Shown piece by piece: positions 4,793 through 8,011 of a DNA stretch of 8,011 nucleotides. This DNA comes from a bacterium. Its GTDB lineage: Bacteria > Patescibacteriota > Patescibacteriia > Patescibacteriales > GWE2-39-37. The stretch covers positions 1-8,011 of the forward strand of contig JAJYMT010000071.1 of NCBI GenBank assembly GCA_021786695.1, given 5' to 3'. The number at the start of each line of letters is the position of its first letter. Position 1 is the stretch's first letter. The translations under genes and the position numbers were made by a program. The notes under the pieces were generated by a model that worked only from the letters and a program-made list of their open reading frames with translations, did no database searches and was not told the DNA's origin.

Positions 4793-5917
4793 TCATCTGC
4801 CCCTTTTTATCTCCAGGGTGCCGGTGGTCTCAATGGCGGTCGGACAAAAGACCGAATTATCCCGACTTAACTCCGCCGCCCTTTCTTTGACGTCCAGGGG
4901 CGGGCGGCCTTGGGCAATCTTGCCCCAGACATCCAGGGCGTCTTTATATTTCTGCAATTTGCGCTCAAGCAGCCGTACCCGGCCGTAGCGCGACTGCGAA
5001 TCCGCTTCCATTATCTCCAGGGTGATCTGCGCGATGCGAGTGGTGATTTTTGCCACTACCGCGACGGCGAAAATCTGATCGCTCAAAGCGCTGGTTGGGA
5101 TGGCGGCGCCGGTGACGTCCTCGGCCACCTGGGTAATGAGATTGATGACAATGTCCTGCGGTCCGAAGTCGCTCGCTTGTCCGGTGCGCGGCCTGGCATC
5201 GGCGCCCGGTACCGCCGGTTCGCACGGATTGTCGCCTGTCGCCCTCTCCACTACCGGCTTCTCCGGCCCGGGTGCCGGCTGTTTCGGCGTGTTTTCCTTC
5301 GGTTCCTTTGGTTGTTCCGGTTTCGGCGACGCCTGTTTCTCTTTACACTGCTTTTCGATCTCGGCCAGGGCTTTCAATGCTTCTTCTTTGGCAATTTTTG
5401 CGGCCGCGGCATCCTGATCGAACTTCTTGCGCCCGGCCTCGATTTTGGCCTGGAAATCGCTCTGACACCTGCCTTCGCCTTTCTTGAATTGCTCGGCGTT
5501 TTCATCGCCCTTTTTATCTATATTCTTAAAGCACTCGTCCCAGCCCTTTTTGGCCTGCTTATAGATATCGTAAGCGGCCTGATTGCTGATATCCCCAAGC
5601 GCCAGACCGTAGGCCGCTTGCACGCTTTGCCACTCCTGGTCGCAGGGCATATTTTTGCCGGCTGCCGCCAGGCATTGTTTCAACTCCTCGCCGGCCGCGT
5701 CACGCGTCTTTATCCATTCGGCCTCGCTTGCCTTAATCGCGGCCGCATGGTTGTCGACCGCCTCCTTGCGCTTCTCTTTCAGATTATCGCAATTCGCGCC
5801 GGCCGCCGGACCGCCGGACCTCAAGCCCGCCGGTTTTTTTGAAAATGAACAGCCGGATAAGAGCAAAAACGCAAGCAAAACGGCGGCTGACAATTTTTTT
5901 CGGTTGTTTAAAAACAT
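4793..5917 (-). CDS. Predicted lipoprotein with coiled-coil body, unknown function
   Basis: I do not recognise a family. The 374-residue product has a lipoprotein signal peptide: basic NNRKK, a hydrophobic stretch (9-20) and lipobox LSGC with Cys23 as the lipidated residue, so it should be anchored on the outer face of the membrane. A low-complexity Gly/Ala/Ser stretch (30-41) leads into Lys/Glu/Ala-rich, probably helical and coiled-coil sequence (44-195). A Pro/Lys/Glu/Gln linker (196-240) follows. The C-terminal part (252-340) is a predicted helical region with the hydrophobic stretch IFAVAVVAKITTRIAQITLEI, perhaps amphipathic or membrane-associated. Eight further cysteines (43, 82, 92, 129, 151, 191, 232, 358) could form disulfides outside the cell. 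It lies between the ftsZ terminator and the nrd promoter as its own unit. No Shine-Dalgarno sequence is seen; only a weak TTGCAA / GAAAAT promoter pair is visible upstream. Confidence 0.8.
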   Translation of the reverse strand: MFLNNRKKLSAAVLLAFLLLSGCSFSKKPAGLRSGGPAAGANCDNLKEKRKEAVDNHAAAIKASEAEWIKTRDAAGEELKQCLAAAGKNMPCDQEWQSVQAAYGLALGDISNQAAYDIYKQAKKGWDECFKNIDKKGDENAEQFKKGEGRCQSDFQAKIEAGRKKFDQDAAAAKIAKEEALKALAEIEKQCKEKQASPKPEQPKEPKENTPKQPAPGPEKPVVERATGDNPCEPAVPGADARPRTGQASDFGPQDIVINLITQVAEDVTGAAIPTSALSDQIFAVAVVAKITTRIAQITLEIMEADSQSRYGRVRLLERKLQKYKDALDVWGKIAQGRPPLDVKERAAELSRDNSVFCPTAIETTGTLEIKRGR

Positions 5918-5990
5918 AATTCTATGGTCGATGTTTAAATTTCTCCGGCAGTCCTAGATTTATTTTCGCATACGCCGAAAAAAATTGCAA

Positions 5991-6013
5991 TAAAAAATAG
6001 GGGGCATCCCCTA
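5991..6013 (-). terminator. Intrinsic terminator after ftsZ
   Basis: On the minus strand, TAGGGG (6013-6008) pairs with CCCCTA (6003-5998) around a 4-base loop and runs into six T (5997-5992). It lies about 85 bases after the ftsZ stop. It separates the division genes from the lipoprotein gene. The stretch 6014-6098 before it includes a GC-rich partial palindrome (about 6055-6092) without a U-tract. Confidence 0.8.
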
Positions 6014-6098
6014 CTTCTTATCAAATTTCAAAAATTATTTTAATTACATAAATCCCCGCCGCTTGCGGTGATGGCGCGGCCGAGAGCGGCGATAAGCC

Positions 6099-7289
6099 CT
6101 ACATCATCTTCTTCCTAATGAAGGCCGGGATGCCGAGATCGCCCTCCTCTTCTTCCGCGCCCGGCTCCGCTTTTTTCTTGGCCGGTTCCGACTGGGCCGC
6201 CTTGAGCGAAGAAAAACGGCTGATCGAGGGTTTTTTCTTCTCGACCACTACTTCTTTTTTCTCCTCGCCGGCCGCCACGAAAGAGGTCGGAGTATATACC
6301 CTTTCGTTCACCACCGTCACCTTTTCACCGGCCGCCTTGCGGTCGAAGCCGGTGGCTACCACCGTGATTTTTATCTCATCTTTCATCTTATCGTTGATCA
6401 CGGTGCCGAAAATGATCTTGGCGTCCTCGTCCGAGGAGGCGGTAATCACCTTGGCCGCCTCGTTTACCTCGTTCATGCCCAGGTTCGGCCCGCCCATAAT
6501 GGTAAAGATAATGCCGCGCGCCCCGTCGATCGACATTTCAAGGAGCGGCGAGCTGATGGCCGCCTTGGCCGCTTCGGTCGCTTTGTTCTCGCCCGAGGCC
6601 TGGCCGATGCCCATCAGGGCCGAACCGGCGTTGGCCATCACCGCTTTGACGTCGGCGAAGTCGACGTTGATCAGTCCGGGGATGGTGATCAGCTCGGCGA
6701 TGCCCTGCACGCCCTGCCGCAAAATATCATCGACGATCATAAAGGCGTCGAGTAGCGAGGTCTTCTTGTCGATCACCTGCAGGATGCGGTCGTTCGGTAT
6801 GGTGATGATGGTATCGACTTTGTCGGTGAGTTCGGCCAAGCCGCGCTCAGCGATGTTTTTCCGCTGGGCGCCCTCGAACTGGAACGGTTTGGTGACCACC
6901 GCCACGGTGAGCGCGCCCAGGTCGCGGGCGATCTCGGCCACGACCGGGCTGGCGCCGGTGCCGGTGCCGCCGCCCAGACCGCAAGTGACGAAAACCATGT
7001 CGGCGTCTTTCAAAATTTCGCGGATCTCGTTCTGCGACTCTTCGGCCGCCTGCCGCCCCAGATCGGGATTCATGCCGGCGCCCAGGCCGCGGGTGATGGT
7101 CTTGCCGATATGCAGTTTCTTGGTCGCCTTGTTGTAGTGCAATGCCTGGATGTCGGTATTGACCGCGATGAACTCCACGCCCTTGATGCCCTTATCGATC
7201 ATGCGGTTGACCGCGCTGCAGCCGGAGCCGCCGACGCCGATCACCTTGATTTTCGCGAATGTCTCGATTGCCGGCTTGATTTCCGCCAT
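6099..7289 (-). CDS. ftsZ: Cell division protein FtsZ
   Basis: Tubulin-like GTPase of 396 residues that polymerises into the cytokinetic ring. In order: the nucleotide-binding start IKVIGVGGSGCSAVNRM (14-30), NTD (44-46), the tubulin signature GGGTGTG (106-112), the base-contacting PF.FEG region (135-140), and the T7 synergy loop NVDFADV (208-214) whose Asp210 and Asp213 complete the GTPase site of the neighbouring subunit. A C-terminal domain follows to about 335. A charged Lys/Glu/Ala linker (337-383) then leads to the conserved tail DLGIPAFIRKKMM, the peptide that binds FtsA and other partners. The visible ftsA tail just upstream fits this. All key residues are present and the length is typical. 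The start at 7289 lacks a Shine-Dalgarno sequence; the upstream bases are pyrimidine-rich. Confidence 0.98.
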   Translation of the reverse strand: MAEIKPAIETFAKIKVIGVGGSGCSAVNRMIDKGIKGVEFIAVNTDIQALHYNKATKKLHIGKTITRGLGAGMNPDLGRQAAEESQNEIREILKDADMVFVTCGLGGGTGTGASPVVAEIARDLGALTVAVVTKPFQFEGAQRKNIAERGLAELTDKVDTIITIPNDRILQVIDKKTSLLDAFMIVDDILRQGVQGIAELITIPGLINVDFADVKAVMANAGSALMGIGQASGENKATEAAKAAISSPLLEMSIDGARGIIFTIMGGPNLGMNEVNEAAKVITASSDEDAKIIFGTVINDKMKDEIKITVVATGFDRKAAGEKVTVVNERVYTPTSFVAAGEEKKEVVVEKKKPSISRFSSLKAAQSEPAKKKAEPGAEEEEGDLGIPAFIRKKMM

Positions 7290-7324
7290 ATTGAAGAAGG
7301 ATTATGAATAAGAATAATAGGATT

Positions 7325-7353
7325 ATCTTAGCTGATTATGAAAAACTTGGCAA
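7325..7353 (-). promoter_or_regulatory. Candidate promoter in the ftsA-ftsZ gap
   Basis: On the minus strand, TTGCCA (7353-7348) and TAAGAT (7330-7325) are separated by 17 bases inside the 69-base gap between the two genes. Each hexamer matches the sigma70 consensus at four or more positions. Transcription would start near 7318. It would give ftsZ extra expression independent of ftsA. AT-rich gaps produce such matches by chance, so this is tentative. Confidence 0.35.
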
Positions 7354-7358
7354 TAAAA

Positions 7359-8011
7359 TCAATTCGGTATCAGCCCCTTGAGCCAATCCTTGACCCGGCC
7401 GAAGGCCTTGCCGGCGTTACCCGCTATCCAGGGGAATTTCGGACCGCTGCCGCGCGTGGCGTTCGCGCCCCAGACCACCAGCCCGAGCGCGGCCAGAAAA
7501 GCCGGGTCATTCACCTTGTCAATCACCGAAAAAGTGCTGCGGTTCGAACCGATGGTCGCGGGCAATCGGAGTTTCTTCTTCGCCACTTCCAGGATATCGG
7601 CGAGTTTGGCGCCGCCGCCGATCAGGTAGACACCGGCCGGCAGCATGCCCGAGCGGTCGATCTTTTTCAACTCCTCGTCCACTTTTTCAAATATCTCCTC
7701 TACCCGCGCTTCGATAATCTCCGACAGGTAGCTCCTGGCCACAGTCGTGAATTCTTCGGTGTCCGCGCCCTCGGCCTCGGCCAGCGGGCGGATATCGGCC
7801 TCCTCCTTCTTGGTCCAGCGCTCCGGTTTGGCGCTGCCAAATTCCACCTTGATTTTTTCCGCCAGATTGATCGGACACCGCAGACCGATCGCGATGTCGG
7901 CGGTGATATGCTCGGAGCCGATTGGAATCACGGCCGCGTGCAAGAGCTCTCCTTCTTCGAATACCGACAGACCGGTGGTCGAAGCGCCGATATTGATCAG
8001 CGCCGACATGC
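7359..8011 (-). CDS. ftsA: Cell division protein FtsA, C-terminal half (cut by window edge)
   Basis: The frame is open to the window end, so the true start lies outside; about 217 residues of an actin-like ATPase are visible. FtsA tethers FtsZ filaments to the membrane. Visible: the phosphate-2 loop NIGASTT, the stretch PIGSEHITADIAIGLRCP typical of FtsA, the adenosine-binding motif YLIGGGAKLADI, and a C-terminal amphipathic helix AFGRVKDWLKGLIPN, the expected membrane-targeting sequence. The usual FtsA loop is DxGGGTTD; here Asp is Asn, two Gly are Ala-Ser and the final Asp is Gly. This resembles PilM and, as I recall, FtsA of candidate-phylum bacteria. The neighbouring ftsZ and the terminal helix favour FtsA over PilM. 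It ends 69 bases before ftsZ. Confidence 0.88.
   Translation of the reverse strand, partial: MSALINIGASTTGLSVFEEGELLHAAVIPIGSEHITADIAIGLRCPINLAEKIKVEFGSAKPERWTKKEEADIRPLAEAEGADTEEFTTVARSYLSEIIEARVEEIFEKVDEELKKIDRSGMLPAGVYLIGGGAKLADILEVAKKKLRLPATIGSNRSTFSVIDKVNDPAFLAALGLVVWGANATRGSGPKFPWIAGNAGKAFGRVKDWLKGLIPN

Noticed and set aside
4910..5842. 310-codon open frame on the plus strand opposite the lipoprotein gene
   Set aside because: The product is rich in Arg, Leu, Phe and Gly with no domain, and it mirrors the GC-rich third positions of the minus-strand gene, which has a clear signal peptide and lipobox.
6050..6092. GC-rich partial palindrome sharing TAAATCCCCGC with the element at 1706-1758
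   Set aside because: The outer arms do not pair and the rest of the sequence differs, so a second copy of that element cannot be supported.
6118..7137. 339-codon open frame on the plus strand opposite ftsZ
   Set aside because: ftsZ is certain on the other strand; the plus-strand product is Ser/Pro/Ala-rich low-complexity sequence.

Overview
Every gene I can support in this window lies on the minus strand, so transcription runs from high to low coordinates. The genes read as a small anaerobic bacterium, most likely a Patescibacteria (CPR)-type lineage. The reasons are indirect: an FtsA with the phosphate-loop variant NIGASTT, a class III (oxygen-sensitive) ribonucleotide reductase as the only reductase seen, almost no Shine-Dalgarno sequences in front of start codons, and palindromic AT-rich intergenic repeats. 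TGA ends ordinary genes here, so the UGA-recoded lineages (Gracilibacteria, SR1/Absconditabacteria) are disfavoured. The taxonomic assignment is inference.

Layout from the high-coordinate end, in the direction of transcription. (1) 8011-6099: the C-terminal half of ftsA, then ftsZ. A candidate promoter lies in the short gap between them and an intrinsic terminator lies after ftsZ. (2) 5917-4793: a 374-residue predicted lipoprotein of unknown function with a coiled-coil body and a Pro/Lys/Glu linker. (3) 4792-4351: a 442-base non-coding control region. It holds a tandem DnaA-box-like site, a strong sigma70-type promoter with two NrdR boxes about three helical turns apart, a structured leader with an attenuator-like hairpin and U-tract, and a block of inverted repeats. 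(4) 4350-387: nrdR, nrdD, a separate 52-residue ORF, nrdG and a small membrane protein, ended by an 11-bp-stem terminator. (5) 330-7: a short MGMT-type alkyltransferase.

The central observation is in the nrd operon. The nrdD frame carries the ATP cone, the active-site region and the zinc ligands, but stops before the glycyl-radical loop. That loop (RVTGY) is encoded in its own ORF 113 bases downstream, which ends in a CPTC motif. The gap between the two holds a compact 53-base three-way-junction element whose last bases include the only Shine-Dalgarno-like sequence of the small ORF. The catalytic radical segment of this reductase therefore appears to be a separate, possibly separately controlled, polypeptide.

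How the genes work together: NrdR senses nucleotides through its ATP cone and would repress its own operon through the two boxes. NrdD plus the radical peptide would reduce ribonucleotides. NrdG would install the glycyl radical using S-adenosylmethionine and a 4Fe-4S cluster. FtsA and FtsZ build the division ring. The membrane protein and the lipoprotein have no assignable role.
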